NCBI GenBank assembly: GCA_022566015.1
Contig: JADFJT010000016.1
Coordinates: 1-38,775 of the forward strand
Direction of reading: 5' to 3'
DNA: 38,775 bases
Origin: Pseudomonadota bacterium
Lineage (GTDB): Bacteria > Pseudomonadota > Gammaproteobacteria > GCA-001735895
Below the pieces are notes generated by a model. The model saw only the letters and a program-made list of their open reading frames with translations, was not told the DNA's origin and did no database searches. Shown in pieces: positions 16,246 to 26,096 of this stretch. Numbering within the stretch: the stretch's first letter is position 1; each line of letters starts with the position of its first letter. The position numbers were made by a program, and so were the translations under genes.

Positions 16246-17267
16246 TGGAAGCCATAATCGACCTCCTCAACGCCATTGTACTGCTACTAAACTTCGTCGT
16301 CATACCAGCACTGTCCTATGGCTCTCAACTCGCGTTGGGGGCGCTGGGCATCACAATGGTTTACGGCATACTTCGATTCGCTAATTTTGCCCATGGCGAT
16401 ACCATGGCCTTCGGCACGATGATTACTATATTGGTGACCTGGTGGTTGCAGTCGAAAGGTATCGGCCTGGGTCCGCTACCGACCGCACTATTAGCATTAC
16501 CGGTTGGTATTTTGTTCACCATATTGATTTTGCTAATCACTGACAAACTAGTTTACCAGCATTATCGACGTCAGAAAACACCGCCGATAACCCTGTTAAT
16601 CGTGTCTTTGGGGGTCATGTTTATGATGAACGGAATCGTACGTTTTGTGATCGGACCCAACGACCAACGTTTCATCGACGGCGAAAGGTTTATCATTCAC
16701 GCCCGCAGTTTCAAGGCGATGACAGGTTTGGATGAGGGTTTTAGCCTCAAGGTATCGCAGGGTCTGACCATTGTTATCGCGATAATAATGGTTTTAGCGC
16801 TATTTTGGTTTCTACAGAAAACTCGTACAGGCAAGTCCATGCGCGCCTATTCCGACAATGAAGAGTTGGCGCTACTTTCGGGTGTGAATCCCGATCGGGT
16901 GGTACTGATCACCTGGATCATCGTGGCCATTCTCGCCACCGTCGCAGGTACACTATACGGACTGGACAAAAGCTTTAAGCCCTTTACTTACCTGCAACTC
17001 CTATTACCCATGTTCGCGGCCGCAATCGTCGGTGGCGTGGGTAATCCCGTTGGCGCGATACTGGGCGGGTATGTCATTGCATTTTCAGAGGTAGTTGTTA
17101 CCTACGCCTATAAAAAGGTTTTTGTCTATCTTTTACCCGCCAGTCTGGAGCCCTCCAGCCTGATGCAACTATTATCGACCGACTATAAATTCGCCGTTTC
17201 GTTTATCATTTTAGTCCTCGTACTACTGATTAAACCGACCGGTCTGATGAAAGGGAAGGTGATATGA
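16242..17267 (+). CDS. Branched-chain amino acid-type ABC transporter permease (LivH-like)
   Basis: An inner-membrane permease with about eight hydrophobic helices. Family marks are the early segment ALGITMVYGILRFANFAHGD, the MRAYSDNEELALLSGVNPDRV coupling loop that contacts the ATPase, and GGVGNPVGAILGGYVIAFSE near the end. It has 341 residues, a little above the usual 290-310. The start ATG overlaps the LivF-like stop and a second ATG follows at once (16245), so either may serve. Confidence 0.93.
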   Translation: MMEAIIDLLNAIVLLLNFVVIPALSYGSQLALGALGITMVYGILRFANFAHGDTMAFGTMITILVTWWLQSKGIGLGPLPTALLALPVGILFTILILLITDKLVYQHYRRQKTPPITLLIVSLGVMFMMNGIVRFVIGPNDQRFIDGERFIIHARSFKAMTGLDEGFSLKVSQGLTIVIAIIMVLALFWFLQKTRTGKSMRAYSDNEELALLSGVNPDRVVLITWIIVAILATVAGTLYGLDKSFKPFTYLQLLLPMFAAAIVGGVGNPVGAILGGYVIAFSEVVVTYAYKKVFVYLLPASLEPSSLMQLLSTDYKFAVSFIILVLVLLIKPTGLMKGKVI

Positions 17268-18634
17268 GCAGCGTTCAGAAAACCTGGCTGGCTTTTTCAG
17301 TGATTGGCCTGCTGCTGCTCAGCATCGGTTTCGGACAGTCATGGTCGGTCGCGCTCGGAATTTTCAATATGTGCCTGATTTCGTCCATAGTGGCCTTAGG
17401 CATTAATATTCAATGGGGGTACGCGGGTATTGCGAATGTCGGCATCATGGGATTTGCCGCGGTCGGTGGCATGACTGCCGTGCTGGTTTCGGAACAGCCC
17501 GTAACCGCTGCCTGGGAGGCGGGTTGGGGTAATCTATTGCTCGCGGTTTTGTTTTTTAGCATCACTGTAACCCTGGCAATATTATGCTATCGGAGGATGG
17601 CCGCAGGTCGCCATCGGACGATTGCATTAAGTGCCACGATAATCATTGGCCTATTCTTAACCCGATATTTTCTCGACCCGGCCGTGGCTTCTATCGAAGC
17701 GATTGAACCCGCCAAGACTGGATTTCTGGGGGGTTTCGGACTACCCATATTATTTTCCTGGATCATCGGTGGAATCGTAGCGGCCGGCATCGCCTGGGTG
17801 ATTGGTAAGATCGCGCTGGGACTTCGAGCGGACTATTTGACCATAGCCACGCTAGGTATTTCGGAAATCATCATTGCCTTATTGAAAAATGAAGACTGGC
17901 TGACGCGCGGGGTGAAAAATGTTACTGGCCTGCCTCGGCCCGTTCCCTACGAAGTAAACCTGCAGACCAGCGAATGGTTTATCGATTTGATTAGCGGGTG
18001 GCATAGTGGATATTTATCCACACTATCCACCTTAGACAGGCAGGGGGCGCTCAAACAATTTGTTATCGAGGGTTCGAGTATTTTCGTCAAACTTTGTTAT
18101 ACCGGGCTATTCGCCACGGTTCTGATTTTCATTCTTATCCTGTGTATGCGCGCGCTTGACTCTCCCTGGGGTCGTATGATGCGCGCCATTCGGGACAACG
18201 AAGTAGCTGCCAGCGCGATGGGTAAAAACATAACCCGCAGGCATTTACAAATATTCATCATCGGCTCGGCCATAGTGGGGATAGCGGGTGCAATGATAAC
18301 CACGCTGGATGGTCAATTTACACCCACTTCGTACCGACCCATACGCTTCACCTTTTTGTTTCTGGTAATGGTCATAGTCGGTGGTTCCGGCAACAACCTC
18401 GGCGCGGTCGTCGGTGGATTTATTATCTGGATATTCTGGATTGAAGCCGAACCCGTAGGTGTTTGGCTAATGCATTTTGGCACCGCCTGGATGGATGACA
18501 GTAACGCCCTTAAAATTCATTTACTCGATAGCGCCCAACATATGCGTTTATTCTTCATGGGACTGGTATTGTTGCTGATACTGCGGTTTAGTCCGGGTGG
18601 GATATTGCCGGAAGTGATCAAGAAACGAAGTTGA
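17264..18634 (+). CDS. Branched-chain amino acid-type ABC transporter permease (LivM-like)
   Basis: The second permease. LivM marks are GINIQWGYAGIANVGIMGFAAVGG, the coupling loop RMMRAIRDNEVAASAMG, and the final VGGSGNNLGAVVGGFIIW. It is long for LivM (456 residues against 350-420). The extra length comes from a hydrophobic insertion at about 110-170 (CYRRMAAGRHRT then a helix) and a polar loop around 230-270. It overlaps the LivH-like stop by four bases and closes the operon. Confidence 0.93.
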   Translation: MSSVQKTWLAFSVIGLLLLSIGFGQSWSVALGIFNMCLISSIVALGINIQWGYAGIANVGIMGFAAVGGMTAVLVSEQPVTAAWEAGWGNLLLAVLFFSITVTLAILCYRRMAAGRHRTIALSATIIIGLFLTRYFLDPAVASIEAIEPAKTGFLGGFGLPILFSWIIGGIVAAGIAWVIGKIALGLRADYLTIATLGISEIIIALLKNEDWLTRGVKNVTGLPRPVPYEVNLQTSEWFIDLISGWHSGYLSTLSTLDRQGALKQFVIEGSSIFVKLCYTGLFATVLIFILILCMRALDSPWGRMMRAIRDNEVAASAMGKNITRRHLQIFIIGSAIVGIAGAMITTLDGQFTPTSYRPIRFTFLFLVMVIVGGSGNNLGAVVGGFIIWIFWIEAEPVGVWLMHFGTAWMDDSNALKIHLLDSAQHMRLFFMGLVLLLILRFSPGGILPEVIKKRS

Positions 18635-18710
18635 GTAGTTACTGGGCGAAGAAATTCGACTCGGCAGGCATAATTTCCCCTCTCGACATGGGAAAAAGAC
18701 CCCTCTTATT

Positions 18711-19571
18711 ATGAAACTGGTTACCTATAACATTCAATTTGGCAAGGGCCTGGACGGACGGGTCGATCTGGATCGAATCGCCGATGAAATTCGCGGGGCA
18801 GACATTATTGCATTGCAGGAAGTCGAACGTTTCTGGCCCCGTAGCGGCAATACCGACCAGGTTGCCTCACTGTATAGTCAATTCAGCGATTATTACTGGG
18901 TCTACGGTGCCGGAGTCGATATGCATGTTGAACACAGCACCCCACAGACTCCACGCCGCCGCCAGTTTGGGAATCTGTTGCTCAGCCGTTTTCCGATCCA
19001 GTATTCGAGGCATCACCTGTTACCCAAGTATGGCAGCACTGGACCGTTGAGCATCCAGCGTTCAACCATCGAGGCTTCGATTCAAACAGGAGACTTTGCT
19101 GTGCGCTTTTACTCGGTGCATCTCACGCATCTGTCTTTTGAAACCCGCATGCCGCAAATCGAAAAACTACTGGATATACATCAAAAAGCGCAGTTTGAAG
19201 GGGCCCCGGTTTCAGGCAATGTTTCCGGCATGGACTGGGAAAGTGGTGTTGATTCTCAGCAGGTATCAAACCTGGCAGTCATGATGGGTGACTTTAATTT
19301 TCAACCGGATTCACGCGAATACGATCGTATTATTGGCCCGATTTCCGGCTATGGTGGACATATATCCAACCCGGTCGGCCTGGTAGACGCCTGGTGTGAA
19401 TGCGGTAACGATAAAATGGATAGTTCGACTGCGGTGGTAGACTCGGCCCCGGCACGACTGGATTATTGTTTTGTCAGTGCACAGATTCGCGACCGGATAA
19501 AAAGCTGTCGGGTGGATACAACGGCAACTGGGTCTGATCATCGACCGGTATGGATCGAGATCGATTTTTAG
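18711..19571 (+). CDS. Endonuclease/exonuclease/phosphatase-fold hydrolase
   Basis: A 286-residue protein of the EEP superfamily of metal-dependent phosphodiesterases (DNase I, ExoIII, sphingomyelinase relatives). The catalytic set is complete: N7 (TYNIQ), E37 (LQEVE), H137 (SVHLTH), D194 and N196 (GDFN), D251 (RLDY) and D276-H277 (SDHRP). No signal peptide is present, so it acts in the cytoplasm. It follows the ABC operon by 76 bases on the same strand and may be co-transcribed, but the substrate (nucleic acid, phospholipid or sugar phosphate) is open. Confidence 0.9.
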   Translation: MKLVTYNIQFGKGLDGRVDLDRIADEIRGADIIALQEVERFWPRSGNTDQVASLYSQFSDYYWVYGAGVDMHVEHSTPQTPRRRQFGNLLLSRFPIQYSRHHLLPKYGSTGPLSIQRSTIEASIQTGDFAVRFYSVHLTHLSFETRMPQIEKLLDIHQKAQFEGAPVSGNVSGMDWESGVDSQQVSNLAVMMGDFNFQPDSREYDRIIGPISGYGGHISNPVGLVDAWCECGNDKMDSSTAVVDSAPARLDYCFVSAQIRDRIKSCRVDTTATGSDHRPVWIEIDF

Positions 19572-19583
19572 ATAGGAATTTAC

Positions 19584-19607
19584 CCGGAGCCCTTGTAAGA
19601 GCTCCGG
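19584..19607 (+). terminator. Terminator between the EEP hydrolase and the solute-binding protein genes
   Basis: CCGGAGC (19584-19590) pairs with GCTCCGG (19601-19607), loop 10 bases, followed by ATTTTGAG on the plus strand. The converging gene could use the same stem, but its tail is less T-rich. Confidence 0.65.
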
Positions 19608-19641
19608 ATTTTGAGTGCTAGTGGTAAACAGTGAAAACTAT

Positions 19642-20823
19642 CTAATGAATCTTAATGGTATTCCACTTGCCATCACTGACTTCCAGTTCTTTGTAAGTAC
19701 CATAAACCTCGCCGACATCGGTGAATTCAACATTAGTAGCACCCTGATAGTCTACATCACCACCGGCTGCTATGATTTTTAGTGCCTTGGCGAGTTCACC
19801 CGGACCAATTTGCTTACCAGGCGCATTGGCGACCATCATCATTTTTGACTGTATCGCGGCTCGGTCAGCAGACCCGGCAGCCTGTATCGCCAGGATGATT
19901 AATGCGGCAGCGTCATAAGATTCAGGTACAAATGGGCCATCACCCGAAATTCCGTTGGCTTCGGCATAAACTTTAAATGCATCGGCACCCGAGGATCCAC
20001 CCGGCAGGGTTGCGATTGAGCCATTGAGAGCAGAACCAATTGCAGCCAGTATCGAGTCACCGACCATACCATCGGCCATTACGAAATTACTGAACGCATC
20101 CGAATCGATAGAAGCCTGAATAATGCCTTTGCCACCTTGATCGATATAACCAAATACTGCCAGATACTTGGAGCCAGACGCAGACAATGCGCCCACTTCG
20201 GCCGAGTAGTCGGCCTTTCCATCTTCGTGAGCAGCACTAATTGACACGACCCCACCCTGAGCTTTAAACGCTTTACTAAATGAATCCGACAAACCCTTGC
20301 CGTAGTCGTTGTTGGTGTAGGTCACAGCGATTTCATTGATGCCGCGAGCTATTAAAATATCGGCTAACACCTGACCCTGGCGCGCATCAGAAGGCGCTGT
20401 CCTGAAGAAATAACCTTTATCGTCAATGGTCGAAAGCGCTGGCGAAGTGGCCGACGGTGAAACCATGACCACGCCATTCGGTACCGCGACGTTATTGACA
20501 ATGGCAGTAGTTACGCCTGAACAATCGGCACCCATGATCGCGACAACCCCATCTGCAGTAATCAAACGCTCGGCAACCGATGTGGCTGCCGCAGAGTCGA
20601 TGCAGGTGGAATCACCACGAATCACAACAATAGTGCTACCGTTGAGCAAATTGCCTGATTTCGATGCTTCGGAGAACGCCAGCTCGGCACCATCGGCCAT
20701 CCCTGGGGCCATTGATTCAAGAGGACCGGTAAATCCGAGGATAATACCTATCTTGATCTCTTCGGCGACGACTGGTACTGACAACATCGCCAGTATTGTC
20801 GAAGTTATAAGAATTTTTTTCAC
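19642..20823 (-). CDS. Branched-chain amino acid-type ABC solute-binding protein
   Basis: A periplasmic binding protein of the Peripla_BP_6 (LivJ/LivK) family. A Sec signal peptide (KKILIT, a hydrophobic core, VVAEE) is followed by IKIGIILGFTGP, the typical first strand. VTYTNNDYGKG and the FVPESYDAAALI segment are also typical. I chose the GTG at 20823, because GAGAGA sits at a normal distance before it; an ATG at 20829 and a TTG at 20838 are in frame. It is the likely partner of the Liv-type importer at 14747-18634 but is on the opposite strand and must have its own promoter. The ligand is unknown. Confidence 0.92.
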   Translation of the reverse strand: MKKILITSTILAMLSVPVVAEEIKIGIILGFTGPLESMAPGMADGAELAFSEASKSGNLLNGSTIVVIRGDSTCIDSAAATSVAERLITADGVVAIMGADCSGVTTAIVNNVAVPNGVVMVSPSATSPALSTIDDKGYFFRTAPSDARQGQVLADILIARGINEIAVTYTNNDYGKGLSDSFSKAFKAQGGVVSISAAHEDGKADYSAEVGALSASGSKYLAVFGYIDQGGKGIIQASIDSDAFSNFVMADGMVGDSILAAIGSALNGSIATLPGGSSGADAFKVYAEANGISGDGPFVPESYDAAALIILAIQAAGSADRAAIQSKMMMVANAPGKQIGPGELAKALKIIAAGGDVDYQGATNVEFTDVGEVYGTYKELEVSDGKWNTIKIH

Positions 20824-21074
20824 TAGCATCTCTCTCAATGTATTGATTTATGATTATAGTTACGCGGAATTCCATATATTGTTAAGGGTAGAATTTCCGT
20901 GCGCTCAAACGCGAATTTTATCACTGTTTGGGGGTTGTTGCATTCACAGGGTCGATATTTTGTACCAATTCGGATATTGATTAGCAGAAATCGACTGATT
21001 TCGGTTGATTTTGTATTCTATTGTCTTTAATTTCAACGATCTTTTTTTAATCGGCTTAATAATACAAACTAAAC

Positions 21075-22424
21075 ATGACAAGCGAATCAAAACCTTCCAG
21101 TTGGAGAAAATTTCCGATTAAACAGCAACCGGTTTACCCGGACCTGGATCGGCTCGAGCAGGTGGAACAGAAATTAGGTAATTATCCACCTCTGGTCTTT
21201 GCACAGGAAATCCGCGATTTAAAACAGCACCTGGCAGCGGTTTCCGAAGGACGTGGGTTTCTGCTGCAGGGTGGGGACTGTGCAGAGTCGTTCGCCGATT
21301 TTCACGCCAACAGAATTCGCGACACCTTCAAGGTATTACTACAAATGGCGGTGGTATTGACCTTTGCCGGTCGTCGCCCGGTGACTAAAATCGCTCGCAC
21401 TGCTGGTCAATTTGCCAAGCCACGGTCGGTAGATTATGAGGAAATCGATGGGCTTTCCCTGCCCAGTTATCGTGGCGATATCATCAATGCTGTGGAGCCA
21501 ACCCTAGAGGCTCGGACTCCCGATCCGACACGGATGCTTGATGCCTACCATCAGAGCGCGTCGACACTGAATTTATTGCGTGCCTTTGCCCAGGGCGGCC
21601 TGGCAGATTTGCATCAGGTGCATGGCTGGAACATGAGTTTTGTCAAAGCGAATCCCAGTCGAGAGCGTTACCAGGATATGTCAGACCGTATCGAAGACGC
21701 ACTCCATTTTATGGAAGTCTGCGGTATCACCTCGCAAACTGCACCGTCTATCCGCGAAACCCAATTGTTCACGTCGCATGAGGCGCTGTTACTCAACTAC
21801 GAAGAGGCGCTTACTCGAATCGATTCGTTTACCGGCAAGCGCTACAATTGTTCTGCTCATTTTGTCTGGATTGGCGAACGCACACGCCAGATCGACCACG
21901 CGCATGTCGAGTTTTTCAAACAAATCGAAAATCCGGTGGGAGTAAAAATTGGGCCCACAATAGACAGAGACGATTTAATGCGTCTGATCGATGCACTCAA
22001 CCCCGAAAACGAGGCGGGCAGGCTCACATTGATCACGCGCATGGGGGCCGATAAAATTGCAGACAAACTGCCTGGACTGGTTCGGGCAGTGCAGCAAGAA
22101 GGCCGAGACCTGGTCTGGTCCTGCGACCCAATGCACGGTAATACAGTGAAAGCGAGCAATGGCTATAAAACACGCCAGTTTGACGACATCATGCGGGAAT
22201 TACGCCAGTTTTTTGCGGTTCACCAGGCTGAAGGCACCTACCCGGGTGGCATCCACCTGGAAATGACCGGGGAAAACGTCACCGAGTGCACCGGTGGTGC
22301 CTACCAGATATCCGATTCTGATTTGAGTACCCGTTACCTGACCCGATGTGATCCGAGGCTCAACGCCAACCAGGTGCTGGAACTTGCCTTTCTAGTGGCC
22401 GACTCCCTCAAGGAATCAGTTTGA
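21075..22424 (+). CDS. Class II 3-deoxy-7-phosphoheptulonate (DAHP) synthase
   Basis: Condenses PEP with erythrose-4-phosphate in the first step of the shikimate pathway. It is the class II (plant/mycobacterial-like) type of 449 residues rather than the AroF/G/H type: [14 protein letters not shown] at the start, [12 protein letters not shown] with the metal-binding Cys, [22 protein letters not shown] at the end, and [10 protein letters not shown]. No fused regulatory domain. It has an AT-rich upstream region shared with the divergent binding-protein gene. Confidence 0.95.
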   Translation: MTSESKPSSWRKFPIKQQPVYPDLDRLEQVEQKLGNYPPLVFAQEIRDLKQHLAAVSEGRGFLLQGGDCAESFADFHANRIRDTFKVLLQMAVVLTFAGRRPVTKIARTAGQFAKPRSVDYEEIDGLSLPSYRGDIINAVEPTLEARTPDPTRMLDAYHQSASTLNLLRAFAQGGLADLHQVHGWNMSFVKANPSRERYQDMSDRIEDALHFMEVCGITSQTAPSIRETQLFTSHEALLLNYEEALTRIDSFTGKRYNCSAHFVWIGERTRQIDHAHVEFFKQIENPVGVKIGPTIDRDDLMRLIDALNPENEAGRLTLITRMGADKIADKLPGLVRAVQQEGRDLVWSCDPMHGNTVKASNGYKTRQFDDIMRELRQFFAVHQAEGTYPGGIHLEMTGENVTECTGGAYQISDSDLSTRYLTRCDPRLNANQVLELAFLVADSLKESV

Positions 22425-22455
22425 AATATTTTTCTCTGCTTGCAGGTTTTATGGT

Positions 22456-23382
22456 ATGAATCAATCGTCCAGTCCAATGAGTCAACTGGAAAGGGTATTA
22501 CGCGCCAATCAGTTCGCGATAACCGCCGAAACATCACCACCCGACTCCGCATCGGCTGACGAGGTGCTGGATCGCGTTAATTGCTTAAAGGGTATCGCCG
22601 ACGCGGTTAACGTGACCGATGGCGCTAGCGCGCGCGTACACATGTCTGCACTCGCCGCCGCGACCATCATGGCGCGCGCAGGTATCGACCCGGTACTGCA
22701 GTTTACCACGCGCGATAGAAACCGGCTCGCGTTGCAGGGGGATACACTCGGTGCGTCGGCACTCGGAATTCATAATATTCTGTGCCTGACTGGCGACAAA
22801 ATGACTGCGGGCGACCAGCCAGACGCAGCCGAGGTGTTCGATATCGACAGCGGTGAACTGATGCGTAATATGCGCGATATGCGCGATCTCGGCACTTACC
22901 CTTCGGGTCGGGAAATCAAGCCTCGACCCGCGCTATTCCTCGGTGGTGCCGAGGTACCCACCGACCCTGAGGCCGACTGGTCTCCCGCACGAATCCTGGC
23001 CAAGATCGATAACGGCGCACAGTTTTTTCAAACCCAATATTGCTTTGACCTCGGCATCGTCGAACGCTATTGCCACCGCCTGGTAGAAGAAGGCATCACC
23101 GAAAAGGCTTATTTTCTGATCGGCATCGGTCCGCTTGCATCGGCTAAATCGGCGCGCTGGATGGACGCCAATCTATTTGGTGTCGATATACCAGAGGCTA
23201 TCATCAAGCGACTCGATGGTGCCGAGGACCAGAAGGCCGAAGGGCGTAAAATATGCGCCGAATTGTTACAGGGATTTTCCGAAATCAAAGGCTGTGCCGG
23301 GGCTCATCTGATGGCTCCACATCAAGAAGCCGCTTGCGCGCAGGTGATCCAGGAGTCTGGACTGCTCAAGCAAAGAGTTTGA
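22456..23382 (+). CDS. metF: Methylenetetrahydrofolate reductase family protein
   Basis: Reduces 5,10-methylene-THF to 5-methyl-THF with FAD, for methionine synthesis and C1 metabolism. Visible marks: the catalytic Glu in ITAETSPP, NVTDGAS, a Gln/Phe-bearing GIDPVLQFTTRDRNR segment, ILCLTGDKMT and AQFFQTQYCFD. At 308 residues it is close to E. coli MetF (296). It lies 31 bases after the DAHP synthase gene. Divergent MetF-like enzymes in C1-degrading pathways look similar, so the methionine role is likely but not certain. Confidence 0.88.
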   Translation: MNQSSSPMSQLERVLRANQFAITAETSPPDSASADEVLDRVNCLKGIADAVNVTDGASARVHMSALAAATIMARAGIDPVLQFTTRDRNRLALQGDTLGASALGIHNILCLTGDKMTAGDQPDAAEVFDIDSGELMRNMRDMRDLGTYPSGREIKPRPALFLGGAEVPTDPEADWSPARILAKIDNGAQFFQTQYCFDLGIVERYCHRLVEEGITEKAYFLIGIGPLASAKSARWMDANLFGVDIPEAIIKRLDGAEDQKAEGRKICAELLQGFSEIKGCAGAHLMAPHQEAACAQVIQESGLLKQRV

Positions 23383-23642
23383 GACCTATTTTATAGCTAA
23401 ACCCAAGCTCATAAATAAGTCTCCAATCTGGCTTAACCTTTGACTAGATAGGCCTTTCCCCGTAGCATTGCGACCCTGATAAAAAGTAATTTACGGCAGC
23501 GTAAATGAACAATGTAAAGATCAAAAATTTCAATAATGGCAAGGGTGAAATGCGCTCTGCCGCGGCGGGCCTCTGACTGCTGGAAAGCGCCAAATTGGAA
23601 AGTCCTGCATCCTAAAATATTTCCCTGAAGGAGTACTCGTCG

Positions 23643-24188
23643 GTGACTGAACTTTCTGCTGAACTTAAGCAACAATTACGCGACATCAAGCTCATCGTAC
23701 TGGATGTCGACGGCGTACTCACCGATGGCGCCATCATCCTTACTGGCAAGGATTCCGACACCAAGCAGTTTCACGTACAGGATGGCTTTGGCGTCACGCT
23801 GGCGAGGCAGGCTGGAATCCGATTCGGTATTCTCACCGGCAGGACTTCCGATGCGGTTAGACGCCGTGTCGAAGAACTCAAAATTGATTACTATGAATGT
23901 GGGCACTTCTACAAACAGGACGCATTGCAGGACATGATTAAAGGCGCCGGTTTGAATCAGGAACAGGTACTCTACATGGGCGACGAAGTGCTAGACCTGG
24001 TATGTAAACCGCATGTGGGCGTCTTTGTAGCGCCCGCGAATGCGACTACCCGCGTACGACAGGACGCCGACTGGATAACCAGTCGTAAAGGAGGCGATGC
24101 CGCAGTCAGGGAAATGATTGATACCCTGCTCGATGCGCAGGATCTGCTGAAAAGCACCGAAGATATATTTATTGAGGGCGGGCAATGA
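23643..24188 (+). CDS. kdsC: 3-deoxy-D-manno-octulosonate 8-phosphate phosphatase KdsC
   Basis: A HAD phosphatase that hydrolyses KDO-8-phosphate to KDO for the LPS inner core. The nucleophile motif is D21-V-D23-GVLTDG, followed by ILTGRTSDAVRRRVEEL, and YMGDEVLDL as motif IV. 181 residues, normal length for the tetrameric C0-type HAD family. The start is GTG at 23643, supported by AAGGAG at 23628-23633. The stop overlaps the kdsB start (ATGA). It heads the kdsC-kdsB-kdsA cassette. Confidence 0.94.
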   Translation: MTELSAELKQQLRDIKLIVLDVDGVLTDGAIILTGKDSDTKQFHVQDGFGVTLARQAGIRFGILTGRTSDAVRRRVEELKIDYYECGHFYKQDALQDMIKGAGLNQEQVLYMGDEVLDLVCKPHVGVFVAPANATTRVRQDADWITSRKGGDAAVREMIDTLLDAQDLLKSTEDIFIEGGQ

Positions 24189-24916
24189 AGGTTACCGGCT
24201 GTATACCGAGTCGCTATGCTTCAACACGATTGCCTGGCAAACCTCTGTGCGACATCGGTGGAAAACCGATGGTTATTCGCGTGGTCGAACAGGCTACACA
24301 GGCCAAAAGCCTCGATGACGTGGTAGTACTGTGCGACGACGAACGCATTCTCGATGCTGTCAACGGGGCAGGCTACCAGGCGGTATTGACTTCAGAACAA
24401 TGCGCCTCGGGAACCGATCGCATTGCTGAATATATGCGCCAGGATGAGTCCACGGATATATTCGTCAACATGCAGGGAGACGAGATCCTGTTGAACCCCG
24501 CACACATCGATCAACTCGTAGGCGAATTTAGCGAGCGCAAGGATGCAGAGATGGGGACTCTGGCGCACTGGGAGTCCAGCGCCGATGTCCTGAAATCTCC
24601 AGCCACGGTCAAACTGGTCACGAGTCTGGGCAACAGGGCACTCTACTTTTCAAGAAACTGTATCCCGGTGTTACAATCCGGCGATTTTTCCGAAAAAGCT
24701 CTGGTACACATCGGTGTCTATATCTACACTCGTAATACCCTCGCAAAGTTCAACCAGTTGAACCAGTCACCTCTTGAAATGATTGAAAAACTGGAACAGC
24801 TTAGAGCACTGGAAAACGGCATTGGTATCGACGTGACTATTGTCGATAACTATCAGAGTTTGTCGATAGATACCGAGGATGACCTGATTAAGGCGAGGGA
24901 AATTTTTGAGGGCTGA
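24185..24916 (+). CDS. kdsB: CMP-KDO synthetase KdsB
   Basis: Activates KDO as CMP-KDO using CTP. Diagnostic parts are IPSRYASTRLPGKPL (CTP-binding loop), SGTDRIAE, NMQGDEI and the C-terminal [17 protein letters not shown]. At 243 residues it is full length. Its ATG overlaps the kdsC stop. A decayed copy of its last ~57 codons lies downstream of kdsA at 25893-26084. Confidence 0.95.
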   Translation: MKVTGCIPSRYASTRLPGKPLCDIGGKPMVIRVVEQATQAKSLDDVVVLCDDERILDAVNGAGYQAVLTSEQCASGTDRIAEYMRQDESTDIFVNMQGDEILLNPAHIDQLVGEFSERKDAEMGTLAHWESSADVLKSPATVKLVTSLGNRALYFSRNCIPVLQSGDFSEKALVHIGVYIYTRNTLAKFNQLNQSPLEMIEKLEQLRALENGIGIDVTIVDNYQSLSIDTEDDLIKAREIFEG

Positions 24917-25005
24917 AAAATGACGGCAGCATTGACCTAATCTCCATTTAGGGAGCATTGGAACACCAGACCAGACCCTATTTTCCGGAAAAAAATGAGC
25001 AACGC

Positions 25006-25842
25006 ATGAGAAATATTTATATAGGAGAGATAGTGATAGGGAATGATAAGCCCTTAACACTTATCGGCGGCATGAATGTCATCGAAGAACGAGATACAGT
25101 ATTTCGTGTAGCAGACCAGTTCGTGAGTTCAACTAAGCGATTAGGGATTCCGTATATATTCAAGGCCTCGTTCGACAAGGCTAATCGATCATCTGTTCGC
25201 TCATTTCGTGGCCCTGGTATAGAAGAAGGGCTACGCATTCTGGATGATGTGAAATCTAGATTCGGAGTTCCCTTGATTACGGATGTGCATGCACCTGAGC
25301 AGGCGCAAATGGTGTCCGAAGTGTGTGACATTTTGCAAATCCCTGCTTTTCTCTCTCGCCAGACTGACCTTGTCGCCGCCGTTGCTAAAACGGGTGCTGT
25401 AATCAATGTGAAAAAGCCTCAATATATGAGCCCACCGCAAGTTAGGTATCTGGTGGAGAAGATTCGTGCATATGGAAACGATCAAATACTTCTTTGTGAA
25501 CGAGGGACCTGTTTCGGATATGACAATTTAGTGGTAGACATGCTTGGATTTCAAACAATGAAAGAGGTTGGAGATGGTGCCCCAATCATTTTTGACGTGA
25601 CCCATGCACTACAAAGGCGAGATCCGGATTCCAGCGTTTCAGGTGGGCGACGAGATCAAATTGCGGAGCTAACCCGAGCCGGCGTGGCTATCGGGATTGC
25701 CGGCCTGTTTATAGAGGCTCATCCCGATCCCGATAACGCAAAATGCGATGGATCAAGTGCACTGGCCTTGGATAAGGTTCCAGCGTTTCTTGAGCAGGTA
25801 AAAATTATCGACGATATTATCAAATCGCTACCTTCGCTTTAA
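25006..25842 (+). CDS. kdsA: KDO-8-phosphate synthase KdsA
   Basis: Condenses arabinose-5-phosphate and PEP to KDO-8-phosphate. Marks: [10 protein letters not shown] (the Asn at the position that separates the metal-independent class), [47 protein letters not shown] and [15 protein letters not shown]. The start ATG 25006 is preferred to a TTG at 24958. It has 278 residues. Codons look more AT-rich than in kdsB (ATA, AGA and GGA are frequent early on), hinting at separate ancestry. It follows kdsB after 89 bases. Confidence 0.94.
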   Translation: MRNIYIGEIVIGNDKPLTLIGGMNVIEERDTVFRVADQFVSSTKRLGIPYIFKASFDKANRSSVRSFRGPGIEEGLRILDDVKSRFGVPLITDVHAPEQAQMVSEVCDILQIPAFLSRQTDLVAAVAKTGAVINVKKPQYMSPPQVRYLVEKIRAYGNDQILLCERGTCFGYDNLVVDMLGFQTMKEVGDGAPIIFDVTHALQRRDPDSSVSGGRRDQIAELTRAGVAIGIAGLFIEAHPDPDNAKCDGSSALALDKVPAFLEQVKIIDDIIKSLPSL

Positions 25843-25892
25843 ACTGAAATAATAAGCCAGGGTCGACCATTGCTTTTAATTTTTCCAATCGC

Positions 25893-26084
25893 GTTCCAGT
25901 CCGCGAATACTAAAAACTCAGCAGTCTGGAACAAACGCCCTTGGAGCAAACCGAAAAGCTCGAACAACTCAGGGCGTTAGAAAACGGTATCAATATCGGT
26001 ATCACGATTGTTGCTGATTACCTAAACCTGTCAGTTGATACAGAGCAGGATTTGACAAAAGCACGAGTAATTTTTCAGCGCTGA
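25893..26084 (+). pseudogene. C-terminal remnant of a second kdsB
   Basis: The frame ending at TGA 26082-26084 reads [19 protein letters not shown], then [15 protein letters not shown] and [15 protein letters not shown]. This aligns with the last ~50 residues of the intact KdsB ([40 protein letters not shown]). An in-frame TAA sits at 25911-25913 and further match-like residues (REY) occur just before it. No N-terminal half is present. So this is a decayed or truncated paralogue, not a gene. It is divergent enough (for example INIGI against IGIDV) not to be a very recent tandem copy. Confidence 0.85.
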
Positions 26085-26096
26085 TGATCTGAAGTA

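Noticed and set aside
20765-20785. Second copy of the IS6-like terminal repeat (GGTACTGACAA) inside the binding-protein gene
   Set aside because: Only 11 bases match, and they lie in the coding region of the signal peptide; a chance similarity.
23433-23675. An 80-codon minus-strand frame in the gap between metF and kdsC
   Set aside because: It overlaps the start of kdsC, has no clear ribosome site, its composition is not protein-like over the first half, and I recognise no family. The 260-bp gap is better treated as the kdsC upstream region.
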